NCBI RefSeq assembly: GCF_001898175.1
Contig: NZ_MKTH01000035.1
Coordinates: 1-50,823 of the forward strand
DNA length: 50,823 bases
DNA from: Cellulomonas sp. 73-92
GTDB lineage: Bacteria; Actinomycetota; Actinomycetes; Actinomycetales; Cellulomonadaceae
Direction: 5' to 3'
Below, one piece after another: positions 44,208-50,823 of this stretch; the stretch's first letter is position 1; every line of letters starts with the position of its first letter. The translations under genes and the position numbers were made by a program. The notes under the pieces were generated by a model. It saw nothing but the letters and a program-made list of their open reading frames with translations. It did no database searches and was not told where the DNA came from.

Positions 44208-45494
44208 TCAGCCGTTCGAGGCCTTCTTGACGGCTTGGATGGCTGCGGCAGCCGCGTCCTGCGGCGACTGCTGGCCGCCGATCACCGCGCTCCACGCCTG
44301 GCCCATGGCCGTCTGAACTGCGGCGACGCCTGCCGGCGGGATCTTGGCGGACGGGTAGGCCGCACCCACCGTGGCGATCTCGGTGGCGAACGGGGTCAGG
44401 AGCGCGTCGCTGGTGACCTGGCTGTTCTTGGCCACGTCGAGCCGCGAGGGCAGCGAGCCGACGAGGGACGCCGCGGCGAGCTGGCCGTCGGGCGCCAGGT
44501 ACGAGGAGGTGAGGTAGTCCCACGCCAGCTGCGGGTTCTTGGAGTAGGTACCGATCCCCTCGCCCTCACCGCCGAGGTAGATCCCCGCGGTGCTGCTGAT
44601 CGGCAGCGGGACCACGCCGTAGGCGAACTTCGCGTTCGCCTTCGCGGTGGCCATCTGCCAATTGCCGTTCTCAGCGAACGCGACGTTGCCAGCGGCGAAC
44701 GTCTGGAACGGGACGGTCTGGTCCCAGGTGGTGGCCTCCTGCGACAGCCACCCCTTCTTCACCCAGTTCTGGATCCGCGTGAAGCCGTTGGCCAGCGCGC
44801 TCTGGTCCAGGTTGTCGTAGGTGAACCCCGCGTCGGTGATCCACGGGTAGGCCTGCCACTCGCCCTGCGAGTTCGGGAGACCGGACAGCGTGATGCCGCC
44901 GTAGCCGGCGTCCTTGGCCTTCTGCATGTCGGTCTCGAGTTCGGCCATCGTCGTCGGCGGCTGGACGCCGATCTTGTCGAGGATGTCCTTGTTGTACCAG
45001 AGCCCGAGCAGGTTGACGTACCCCTGCACGGCGTACGTCTTGCCGTTCACCACGTGCAGCGTCGACGGCGGGAGCTGTGCCTTGTCCGGGTAGGCGGACA
45101 AGTAGTCATCGAGTGGCAGCAGGCCACCACCGAGGACGATCGTGGCCGCCTCGGCGCCGTTGAAGACGACGACGTCCGGGCCGGTCTTGGAGCCCGCGGC
45201 GGCGACCACCTTGGAGTCCATCTGGTCGTACGGCACGTAGGTGTTGACGACCTTGTCACCCGGGTGGGCCGCCTCGAACAGCTGCGCGTACTTGTCCATC
45301 AGCGCCACCTGGTTGGGGTCGCTGAAGTAGTGCCAGACGGTGATCGTCTGGCCGCCCGCCTGAGCCCCGCCCGTGGACGAGCCGGTCGCCTGCGTGCCCG
45401 ACGAGCCGCCGGAGCATGCCGCGAGAGCGAGGACGCCGAGGGCTGCGAGCGCAGGCATGAAGCGCCGTGCGCGGTGGCGTCGGTTTCCTTCCAT
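44208..45494 (-). CDS. extracellular solute-binding lipoprotein (sugar)
   Basis: A 428-residue family 1 solute-binding protein. The signal peptide (MEGNRRHRARRFMPALAALG...) ends at the lipobox LAAC, followed by a Gly/Ser/Thr linker. The mature domain starts TITVWHYFSDPNQ and contains GKTYAVQGYVNLLGLWYNKD and GNVAFAENGNWQMA, typical of oligosaccharide binders. The ATG at 45494 is preferred; longer reading to 45611 would cross the promoter and operator leader. It is the first gene of the permease-GH127 operon. Confidence 0.92.
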   Translation of the reverse strand: MEGNRRHRARRFMPALAALGVLALAACSGGSSGTQATGSSTGGAQAGGQTITVWHYFSDPNQVALMDKYAQLFEAAHPGDKVVNTYVPYDQMDSKVVAAAGSKTGPDVVVFNGAEAATIVLGGGLLPLDDYLSAYPDKAQLPPSTLHVVNGKTYAVQGYVNLLGLWYNKDILDKIGVQPPTTMAELETDMQKAKDAGYGGITLSGLPNSQGEWQAYPWITDAGFTYDNLDQSALANGFTRIQNWVKKGWLSQEATTWDQTVPFQTFAAGNVAFAENGNWQMATAKANAKFAYGVVPLPISSTAGIYLGGEGEGIGTYSKNPQLAWDYLTSSYLAPDGQLAAASLVGSLPSRLDVAKNSQVTSDALLTPFATEIATVGAAYPSAKIPPAGVAAVQTAMGQAWSAVIGGQQSPQDAAAAAIQAVKKASNG

Positions 45495-45638
45495 GGTGGT
45501 CAATGCCTCTCCTCTTCGAGTGGGTCCGCCCGGAGCAGCTCTGCCGGCGGGCGTGCTGTGCATGCGTGACACCTTCGGGGCCCCGGACGGACGGCCAAAA
45601 GGCTCGGTCACGGTCCGGGACGAGTGGGCTTCGAAATC

Positions 45639-45658
45639 CTCCGAAACCCTTTTCGGAG
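45639..45658. promoter_or_regulatory. LacI-type operator at the sugar operon start
   Basis: CTCCGAAA and TTTCGGAG are perfect 8-bp arms around CCCT. The palindrome lies immediately after the -10 of the binding-protein promoter, covering the expected +1, and is adjacent to the divergent LacI gene. Confidence 0.7.
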
Positions 45659-45687
45659 AACGTAGCAGCCTTCCCTGGGGTCGTCAA
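45659..45687 (-). promoter_or_regulatory. promoter of the sugar ABC-GH127 operon
   Basis: On the minus strand TTGACG (45687-45682), a 17-nt spacer and TACGTT (45664-45659), followed directly by the operator palindrome. Confidence 0.75.
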
Positions 45688-45692
45688 GGCGC

Positions 45693-45713
45693 TATGCTCC
45701 GACAAGGTTTTCG
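45693..45713 (+). promoter_or_regulatory. LacI-gene -10 and second half-operator
   Basis: TATGCT (45693-45698) is a good -10 for the regulator gene. CGACAAGGTTTTCG (45700-45713) just after it is an imperfect copy of the operator type, which suggests autoregulation. Confidence 0.45.
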
Positions 45714-45730
45714 CAGTCTGGAGGACAGGC

Positions 45731-46756
45731 ATGACCAGCCAAGACGGGTCGGGCCGGACGCGCACGGTGACGCTGCGCGACGTCGCCCAGCTGGCGGGCG
45801 TCTCGGTTGCCACGGCATCGAAGGCGCTCAACGGCCGGGCGGACGTGCGACCCGAGACGCGCCGGCGCGTTGAAGAGGTCGCGGGTCGGCTGGCGTTCAC
45901 GCCGAACACCCTGGCGAAGGCCATGCTCGCCGGGCAGACCGGGACGGTCGGACTGCTGACCAACGACCTGGTCGGCCGCTTCTCGCTCCCGATCCTCATG
46001 GGAGCGGAGGATGCGTCGGGTGCCGGCCGGATGTCGGTGTTCCTGTGCGACGCGCGTGGCGACGCCATCCGGGAGCGGTACCACCTGCGCGCCCTCCTGG
46101 GCCGCCGTGTCGACGGGATCATCGTGGTGGGCAGCGAAACGGACCCACGGCCGTCCCTGGGGCACCACGTCCCGGTGCCCGTGGTCTACGCCTACGCGCC
46201 CTCCGACGACCCGACGGACGCTTCCGTCGTCCCGGATAACGTCCGCGCCGGCACCCTCGCCGTGGAGCACCTGCTCCTGACCGGGCACCAACGGATCGCG
46301 CACATCTCCGGTGACGTCACCTACGCCGCAGCGCAGGACCGTGCCCGCGGCGCGGACGCTGCGCTCCAGGCAGCGGGGCTGCAGCGTGTCGGCCCGGTGC
46401 GCTTCGGCAGCTGGACGGAGTCGTGGGGGCGACTGGCAGCGGGCGTCGTCCTCGACGGCGATCCCGTGGACGCCATCCTCTGCGGCAGCGACCAGATCGC
46501 ACGGGGCGTCCTGGACACACTGCGCGACCGCGGCGTCGACGTGCCGGGAGACGTGGCCGTGATGGGATTCGACAACTGGGAAGCGATGGTGAGCGGCTCG
46601 CGCCCCTCGCTGACGACGGTCGACATGCGGTTCGAGGCCATGGGCCGCCGCGCCGCCGAGCTGCTGTTCGCCGCCATCGAAGGGCGCCCGTCGTCAGGCA
46701 TCGAGGCGATCGAGCCGCGGGTCGTCGTCCGCGGTTCGACAGTCGCTGGAGCCTGA
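45731..46756 (+). CDS. LacI family transcriptional regulator
   Basis: A 341-residue repressor. The N-terminal HTH is VTLRDVAQLAGVSVATASKALNG with the hinge helix FTPNTLAKAMLAG; the sugar-binding domain runs from about residue 68 (TGTVGLLTNDLVGRF) to DVAVMGFDNWEAM and SLTTVDMRFEAMG. The ligand is presumably the arabinose-type sugar taken up by the divergent operon. The ATG at 45731 has GGAGGA before it. Operator candidates lie in the shared intergenic region. Confidence 0.92.
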   Translation: MTSQDGSGRTRTVTLRDVAQLAGVSVATASKALNGRADVRPETRRRVEEVAGRLAFTPNTLAKAMLAGQTGTVGLLTNDLVGRFSLPILMGAEDASGAGRMSVFLCDARGDAIRERYHLRALLGRRVDGIIVVGSETDPRPSLGHHVPVPVVYAYAPSDDPTDASVVPDNVRAGTLAVEHLLLTGHQRIAHISGDVTYAAAQDRARGADAALQAAGLQRVGPVRFGSWTESWGRLAAGVVLDGDPVDAILCGSDQIARGVLDTLRDRGVDVPGDVAVMGFDNWEAMVSGSRPSLTTVDMRFEAMGRRAAELLFAAIEGRPSSGIEAIEPRVVVRGSTVAGA

Positions 46757-46998
46757 CACGCCGCACCTGTGCCTCGGGCATTCGGAACGGGTCCGGCTCG
46801 GCGACTCCGACCGAGTTGTCTCGCAGCAGGGCCTGAGGGGGTAACGCCTCGGCCGTCGTGACGAGCTCTGTGCGCTCGATGGGCGAGGTCCTGATGGCCA
46901 CGGGGCCTGGAATCTCGCGTGGGCAAGGCCGCGGGGCGGCAAGTGGGTGGGCAATTCGCGCTCGACGACGCAACGAGGAGCGCGTCGGCTGGTCGTGC

Positions 46999-48384
46999 TC
47001 AGATCATGGCGGCGGCGGTCTGGGCCGCGGACCATGCCTGGGTGGCGATCTGGACGGCGTCCCATGGTGAGCCCAGGGGTGGTGTGTAGGAGAGGTCGAG
47101 CTCGCTGACTTGGTCGACGGTCAGGCCGGCGTAGATGGCGGTGGCGTAGGTGTCGACGCGCTTGGCGACCTCGGTGCCCCTGCGGCCGACGAGCTGGGCG
47201 CCGAGCAGTCGGTCGTCGCGGGTGTCTCCGGTCACTCGGAACGAGATCGCGTGTGCGCCGGGGTAGTAGCGCTTATGGTCGTCGGCGGCCGCTGCGGTGG
47301 TGACGGGTTGGTAGCCGGCGGGGGTGGCGTCGCGCTCGCGCAGCCCGGTGCGGGCGGCGACCAGGTCGAACACCTTGACGACCTGGGTGCCGACCGACCC
47401 GGCGAAGGCTCGGTGGCCGCCGATGGCGTTCTCGCCGGCGATGCGGCCCTGCTTGTGGGAGGTCGTGCCTAGCGGCAGGTAGGTGAGGCCTAGGAGGCGG
47501 TGGTGGGTGACGACGCCGTCGCCGGCGGCCCACACGTGCGGCAGGCCGGTGCGCATGTGCTCGTCGACGAGCACCGCACGCCCGGCGCCGAGGGTGGCTC
47601 CGGCGCTCTCGAGCAGGCTGGTGTTGGGGTGGACGCCGACGACGACGAGGACGAGGTCGGCGGTGGCCTCGACCGGCTCGCCGGCCTGGGTGCCGCTGAC
47701 GGTCACCCCGCTCGGCGTCTTGGCGATGGCGGAGATGGTGGTGTCGGTGACGACGTCGACACCGTGCCCGACGAGCTCGTCGTGCACCAGGACGCCGAGC
47801 TCGGGGTCGAGGGTGGACAGCACTTGTGGGCCGCGCTGGAACTGGGTGACGCGCAGCCCGCGGACGGTGAGGGCCTCGGCCATCTCCAGGCCGACGTAGC
47901 CGGCGCCGACGATGATCGCGCTGCGGGGCGCGCGCTCGGCCAGCTGGGCGTCGATGGCGAAGGTGTCGCCCATGGAGTGCAGCACGTGCACGCCGTCGTC
48001 GGGCCCGAGGGTGTCCAGGCCTGCGATTCCGGCGTGGGAGGGCAGTGCGCCGGTGCCGACCATGAGTTCGTCGTAGGCGATGTGCTCGACCGCGCCGTCC
48101 CGGGTGCGCACGGCCAGCCGCCGGCCGGCGACGTCGATCCCCGTGGCGAAGGTGTCCAGTCGCAGCCGCATGCCGGTGGCCTCGAGGTCCGCAGCGGTGC
48201 GGTGGGCCAGCGACTGCCAGGGGCTGACCTCGCCGGTGAAGAAGTAGGGGATGCCGCAGATGGAGAAGTTCGGGTAGGAGTCGGCTACCACGACGGTGAC
48301 GTCGGTGGTGGGGTCGAGCTCGCGGGCGCGCAGGGCGGCCGAGATGCCGGCGTCGCTGCCGCCGACGATCACCAGGTGAGTCAT
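46999..48384 (-). CDS. FAD-dependent pyridine nucleotide-disulfide oxidoreductase (CoA-disulfide reductase/NADH oxidase-like)
   Basis: A 461-residue flavoprotein. The FAD site is HLVIVGGSDAGISAA, the NAD(P)H site is SAIIVGAGYVGLEMAEA, and AGDGV is the second FAD motif. A single redox cysteine, C43 in FSICGIPYF, is placed like that of CoA-disulfide reductases and NADH oxidases, so the enzyme forms a Cys-SH/SOH or mixed disulfide, not a CxxxxC pair. It starts in an ATGA overlap with the aquaporin gene. A role in thiol or arsenic redox is inferred from the neighbours. Confidence 0.85.
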   Translation of the reverse strand: MTHLVIVGGSDAGISAALRARELDPTTDVTVVVADSYPNFSICGIPYFFTGEVSPWQSLAHRTAADLEATGMRLRLDTFATGIDVAGRRLAVRTRDGAVEHIAYDELMVGTGALPSHAGIAGLDTLGPDDGVHVLHSMGDTFAIDAQLAERAPRSAIIVGAGYVGLEMAEALTVRGLRVTQFQRGPQVLSTLDPELGVLVHDELVGHGVDVVTDTTISAIAKTPSGVTVSGTQAGEPVEATADLVLVVVGVHPNTSLLESAGATLGAGRAVLVDEHMRTGLPHVWAAGDGVVTHHRLLGLTYLPLGTTSHKQGRIAGENAIGGHRAFAGSVGTQVVKVFDLVAARTGLRERDATPAGYQPVTTAAAADDHKRYYPGAHAISFRVTGDTRDDRLLGAQLVGRRGTEVAKRVDTYATAIYAGLTVDQVSELDLSYTPPLGSPWDAVQIATQAWSAAQTAAAMI

Positions 48385-49067
48385 GCCAAGTCCTTTCGGG
48401 GAGAGGGGAACAACAGCAGGACCAGGCCAAGGCCGACAATGCCGCCGAGGAGTTGCGCGACCACGAACCAGGCCGCCGAACCGGGTGCGATGCCGGCGAA
48501 GGAGTCGGTGAAGGCGCGGCCGACCGTCACGGCGGGGTTGGCGAACGACGTCGAGGAGGTGAACCAGTAGGCGGCGCCGATGTAGGCGCCCACTACCGGC
48601 CCGACGATCCGGGCGCGGTCGCTGCGCGCCAGGGCGAAGATCAGGAGCACCAGGCCTGCGGTGGCCACGACCTCACCGAGCAGCCGCCCGGCATCCGTCC
48701 GGTCTGTGGTCGCGATCGCGGTCGGCGTCGCGAACATCGCGTTGGCCAGGACGGCGCCGCCGCACGCGCCCACGAGTTGGGCGGCGACGTAGGTGACCAG
48801 CTCCGTGGCTGTGGCCCGGTCGCCGAGCGTGCGGTTGACGAGGGTGACGACCGGGTTGAAGTGGGCCCCGGACAGTGGCTGGAAGACCACGATCAGGACC
48901 GCTAGTCCGAAGGCGGTGGCAATGGCGTTCTCGAGGAGTGCCAGGCCGGTGTCGTTGGGCGACAGCCGTTGGGCGGCGATGCCGGAGCCGACGACGACCG
49001 CGACGAGCAGTCCGGTGCCGAGCAGCTCGGCGAAGGCCCGTCGCCACAAGGGTGGGGAGGTGTTCAT
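48381..49067 (-). CDS. MIP/aquaporin family channel (arsenic-associated)
   Basis: A 228-residue channel with six helices and two half-helix loops. The NPA motifs are NPV (SGAHFNPVVTLVNR, the first) and NPA (FANPAVTVGRAF, the second). NPV in the first position is common in AqpS-type aquaglyceroporins of ars operons. In Sinorhizobium AqpS replaces an arsenite pump: ArsC makes As(III), which leaves through the channel. The present cluster has no ArsB or Acr3, so the same logic is likely. The ATG at 49067 lies 8 nt after a -10 element, implying a leaderless message. Confidence 0.88.
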   Translation of the reverse strand: MNTSPPLWRRAFAELLGTGLLVAVVVGSGIAAQRLSPNDTGLALLENAIATAFGLAVLIVVFQPLSGAHFNPVVTLVNRTLGDRATATELVTYVAAQLVGACGGAVLANAMFATPTAIATTDRTDAGRLLGEVVATAGLVLLIFALARSDRARIVGPVVGAYIGAAYWFTSSTSFANPAVTVGRAFTDSFAGIAPGSAAWFVVAQLLGGIVGLGLVLLLFPSPRKDLA

Positions 49068-49075
49068 CGCGGCAG

Positions 49076-49108
49076 ATCTTGACCCGGTCGAAGTAACTCA
49101 GTCAAGAT
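49076..49108. promoter_or_regulatory. symmetric bidirectional promoter/ArsR operator
   Basis: ATCTTGAC (49076-49083) and GTCAAGAT (49101-49108) are perfect inverted arms 17 nt apart. Each arm contains TTGAC, the -35 for one direction, and the complement of CAAGAT, the -10 for the other; both spacers are 18 nt. The -10 elements end 7 nt (plus) and 8 nt (minus) before the two start codons. An ArsR dimer bound here would shut both genes. Confidence 0.65.
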
Positions 49109-49115
49109 TGCGGCA

Positions 49116-49787
49116 ATGAACAGTGAGCAAACCCAGTTTCGGTCGCGGGTCGCCCGCCACTCGGCGCTGGCCGACCCGGCCCGGCTGAGGATCATGGACC
49201 TGCTGGCCGTCGGTGACGCCGCACCGGTCGAGCTGCAGGCCGCTCTGGGTATCACCTCGAACCTGCTGGCCCACCACGTCGCTGTGTTGGCGGACGCCGG
49301 CCTGGTGACGCGTACGCGGTCGCACGCCGACCGACGCCGTACGTACCTGCACGTGGCACCCGACGCGCTGGACGATCTGCTGCCCAGCGCGCGGATCGCC
49401 GTGCGACGCGTCGTGTTCGTCTGCACGGGGAACTCGGCCCGCTCGCAGATCGCGGCGGCCTTGTGGCGGGAGGCCAGCACCATCCCGGTCGCCTCGGCCG
49501 GCACGCACCCGGCGCCGGCCATCGAGCCGGCCGCCTTGAGCGCCGCGGGCCGCCACGGCCTGACCCTGACCGCCGCCGTGCCGCGGGCCATCGGCGACGT
49601 GGTGACCGACGAGGACCTCGTCGTGACGGTCTGCGACAACGCCCACGAGGAACTTGGCGGTGCCGGCCGCCTGCACTGGTCGGTGCCCGACCCGGTGGCC
49701 GCAGGCACCGACGCCGCCTTCGACGCCGCCGTCGAGGAGCTGGCGCGGCGCGTCCACACCCTGGCCCAGCACGCGACCGCAGCCTGA
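49116..49787 (+). CDS. ArsR-ArsC fusion: HTH regulator with arsenate-reductase-like domain
   Basis: A 223-residue two-domain protein. Residues 1-97 form an ArsR/SmtB winged helix (ARLRIMDLLAVGDAAPVELQ, SNLLAHHVAVLADAGLV). Residues 98-223 form a low-molecular-weight phosphatase/ArsC domain: CX5R loop C103TGNSARS with R109, and the acid loop PDPVAAG with D192. The HTH part has no cysteine at all, so the usual As(III)-binding cysteines of ArsR are absent; only C103 and C173 exist in the protein. Sensing may run through the reductase domain. It is divergent from the aquaporin gene. Confidence 0.88.
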   Translation: MNSEQTQFRSRVARHSALADPARLRIMDLLAVGDAAPVELQAALGITSNLLAHHVAVLADAGLVTRTRSHADRRRTYLHVAPDALDDLLPSARIAVRRVVFVCTGNSARSQIAAALWREASTIPVASAGTHPAPAIEPAALSAAGRHGLTLTAAVPRAIGDVVTDEDLVVTVCDNAHEELGGAGRLHWSVPDPVAAGTDAAFDAAVEELARRVHTLAQHATAA

Positions 49788-49845
49788 TCGGTCCGAGTGC
49801 GACGCGGGCCGGTGGGCCAGATGACCGGTGATCTGCCGCGCTGGA
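49788..49845. terminator. possible bidirectional terminator between convergent ars genes
   Basis: CAGAT-G-ACCGGT-G-ATCTG at 49818-49835 is an 18-bp near-perfect palindrome between the two convergent stops. No T tract. Confidence 0.35.
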
Positions 49846-50502
49846 TCAGGCGTGGGTCGAGACCTCCAGCTCGGCCAGCAGTCGCAGGACCCGGCGCTCG
49901 ATCTCGTCCCGCACGGGGCGCACGTCTTCGACGGACTTGCCGGCAGGGTCGTCGAGCTCCCATTCCTCGTAGCGCTTGCCCGGGAAGATCGGGCACGCAT
50001 CTCCGCAGCCCATGGTGATGATCGCGTCGGCGGCCCGGACCACCTCGTCCGTCCACGGCTTGGGGTACTCGCGGGAGATGTCGATGCCGCGCTCGGCCAT
50101 CGCCGTCACCGCCGCCGGGTTGACCTCGCTGGCAGGCTCCGACCCGCCCGACCAGGCGATCGCCGCGTCGCCGGCGTAGTGCTCGAAGAAGCCCAGCGCC
50201 ATCTGGGAGCGACCGGCGTTGTGCACGCACAAGAAGAGCACGACAGGCTTGCCGTCGCGCGCCTTGCCCTCGACCCGCGCCAGCGCGGTCAGGCGCTGCT
50301 TGGCGAACCGTTCGGCGAGCAAGGGCAGGAAGCTCGTGACGTTGGCCGTGGGGGCGAACTGGTCGTACGACGACTGCAGGAAACGATCGATCGTGTCCAC
50401 CCCGAAGGTGCCCTGGAACTCGCCCTGGAGCCGGGTTGCGGCCGTCCGGAGCGCTACCTGCTGGTCCAGCGTGATCTGCGGACCGGGGTCGGTGGCGGTC
50501 AT
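49846..50502 (-). CDS. arsC: arsenate reductase ArsC (LMW phosphatase type, N-terminally extended)
   Basis: A 218-residue reductase of As(V) to As(III). The N-terminal helical extension (residues 1-80, NVTSFLPLLAERFAKQRL) is like that of the extended actinobacterial ArsC forms. The active-site loop is C92VHNAGRS with R98; the resolving-cysteine segment is TMGCGDACP with C166 and C170, and WELDDPAG holds the acid loop. The three cysteines suggest a thioredoxin-type relay, although mycothiol coupling is also known in this phylum. It converges on the ArsR-ArsC gene. Confidence 0.92.
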   Translation of the reverse strand: MTATDPGPQITLDQQVALRTAATRLQGEFQGTFGVDTIDRFLQSSYDQFAPTANVTSFLPLLAERFAKQRLTALARVEGKARDGKPVVLFLCVHNAGRSQMALGFFEHYAGDAAIAWSGGSEPASEVNPAAVTAMAERGIDISREYPKPWTDEVVRAADAIITMGCGDACPIFPGKRYEEWELDDPAGKSVEDVRPVRDEIERRVLRLLAELEVSTHA

Positions 50503-50551
50503 GGTCCAAGTCCTCTCTCGATCTCGTCACTGAGACCCGTCGCGTCTTGCG

Positions 50552-50597
50552 CTCAACGCGTCCCCAGTTCACTCAACGCGCATTTGATCAATATGCG
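50552..50597 (-). promoter_or_regulatory. palindrome and direct repeats upstream of arsC
   Basis: CTCAACGCG occurs at 50552-50560 and 50572-50580, 20 bp apart. CGCAT (50579-50583) and ATGCG (50593-50597) flank the palindrome TTGATCAA (50584-50591). This is a candidate ArsR-family operator about 80 nt before the arsC start; no firm -10/-35 pair was identified. Confidence 0.5.
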
Positions 50598-50823
50598 CTG
50601 AGCGATTGGCGCGTGTCAAGACCGGTCGCCTGGGAAGGATCGCCGCCGGTCGGGCGGCAGCCGCCGGACCGCGCCAGGTGGGCGGTGGCGGTTGTGTCGG
50701 TGCGTGCCAGGGCCGCGGACAGCCATGCGTGGCGCCGAACGTCCCATGCGGCGGCCCACTGCTGGGAGCGAATCGTCGGCCTGATGGCCTGCCCGGGTGT
50801 CTGCTGGCGCCACGGCGGGAGGT
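50588..50823 (-). CDS. possible C-terminal fragment of a protein entering from the right edge
   Basis: A frame open from the right edge to a TGA at 50588-50590 (78 codons). It reads like real protein (for example QQWAAAWDVRRHAWLSAAL) but no family is recognised. Its stop lies inside the palindrome upstream of arsC. If real, it is a gene of the same strand preceding arsC. Confidence 0.3.
   Translation of the reverse strand, partial: LPPWRQQTPGQAIRPTIRSQQWAAAWDVRRHAWLSAALARTDTTATAHLARSGGCRPTGGDPSQATGLDTRQSLSAY

Noticed and set aside
46757..46998. Small gene between the LacI regulator and the flavoprotein
   Set aside because: Frames in both strands lack a ribosome site, family features and sensible composition; treated as non-coding.

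Overview
This 50.8 kb window is high-GC DNA (roughly 73% by eye) with frequent GTG starts, GTGA/ATGA overlaps and actinobacterial gene orders (ddl-DUF3515-thiL; rsmD-coaD-yceD-rpmF-rnc-mutM; rne-rplU-rpmA-obgE-proB-proA-nadD-rsfS). It fits a Micrococcales actinobacterium, probably Cellulomonas-like. This placement comes from gene content and protein style only.

Layout. Position 1-53 holds the first codons of a gene that leaves the left edge, with a LexA/SOS box over its start. Positions 287-18257 are mostly housekeeping: a Cys/Met-metabolism PLP enzyme, ddl, a DUF3515 lipoprotein, thiL, a DUF2510 membrane protein, a GNAT acetyltransferase, rpmB with a clear terminator, a DAK2 protein, recG, an ABC ATPase/permease pair, rsmD, coaD, a coiled-coil protein, yceD-rpmF-rnc-mutM, a 2-hydroxyacid dehydrogenase and a DevR/DosR-like response regulator. 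Positions 18302-26880 hold yhhN and a leftward cydABDC operon (cytochrome bd and its CydDC exporter). The last gene of that operon is a DevS/DosS-type sensor kinase that keeps the haem-pocket residue spacing. Two DosR-type palindromes (GGGAC-N4-GTCCC type) lie upstream of cydA. Positions 27378-38778 are a rightward block: rne, rplU-rpmA, obgE, proB-proA, a 47-residue membrane protein, nadD, a Pro/Ala-rich membrane protein with 33-bp tandem repeats, rsfS and a histidine phosphatase, followed by tRNA-Ala(GGC).

From the tRNA to the right edge the content is accessory. Next to the tRNA are a non-coding stretch and three 11-bp direct repeats. Then come an arabinose-type glycan module (SDR protein, GH127, two ABC permeases, solute-binding lipoprotein, divergent LacI regulator with a clear promoter/operator) and an arsenic module. 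The arsenic module has a CoA-disulfide-reductase-like flavoprotein, an aquaporin, an ArsR-ArsC fusion and a separate ArsC. It contains no ArsB or Acr3 pump, so arsenite would leave through the aquaporin.

Two themes cut across the window. First, at least ten genes have a TAnnnT-like -10 element only 6-8 nt before the start codon, which predicts leaderless transcripts and fixes several start sites. Second, the DevRS-like pair, its candidate boxes and the cyd operon form a plausible oxygen/redox circuit in which the sensor is translationally coupled to the oxidase genes it would control.
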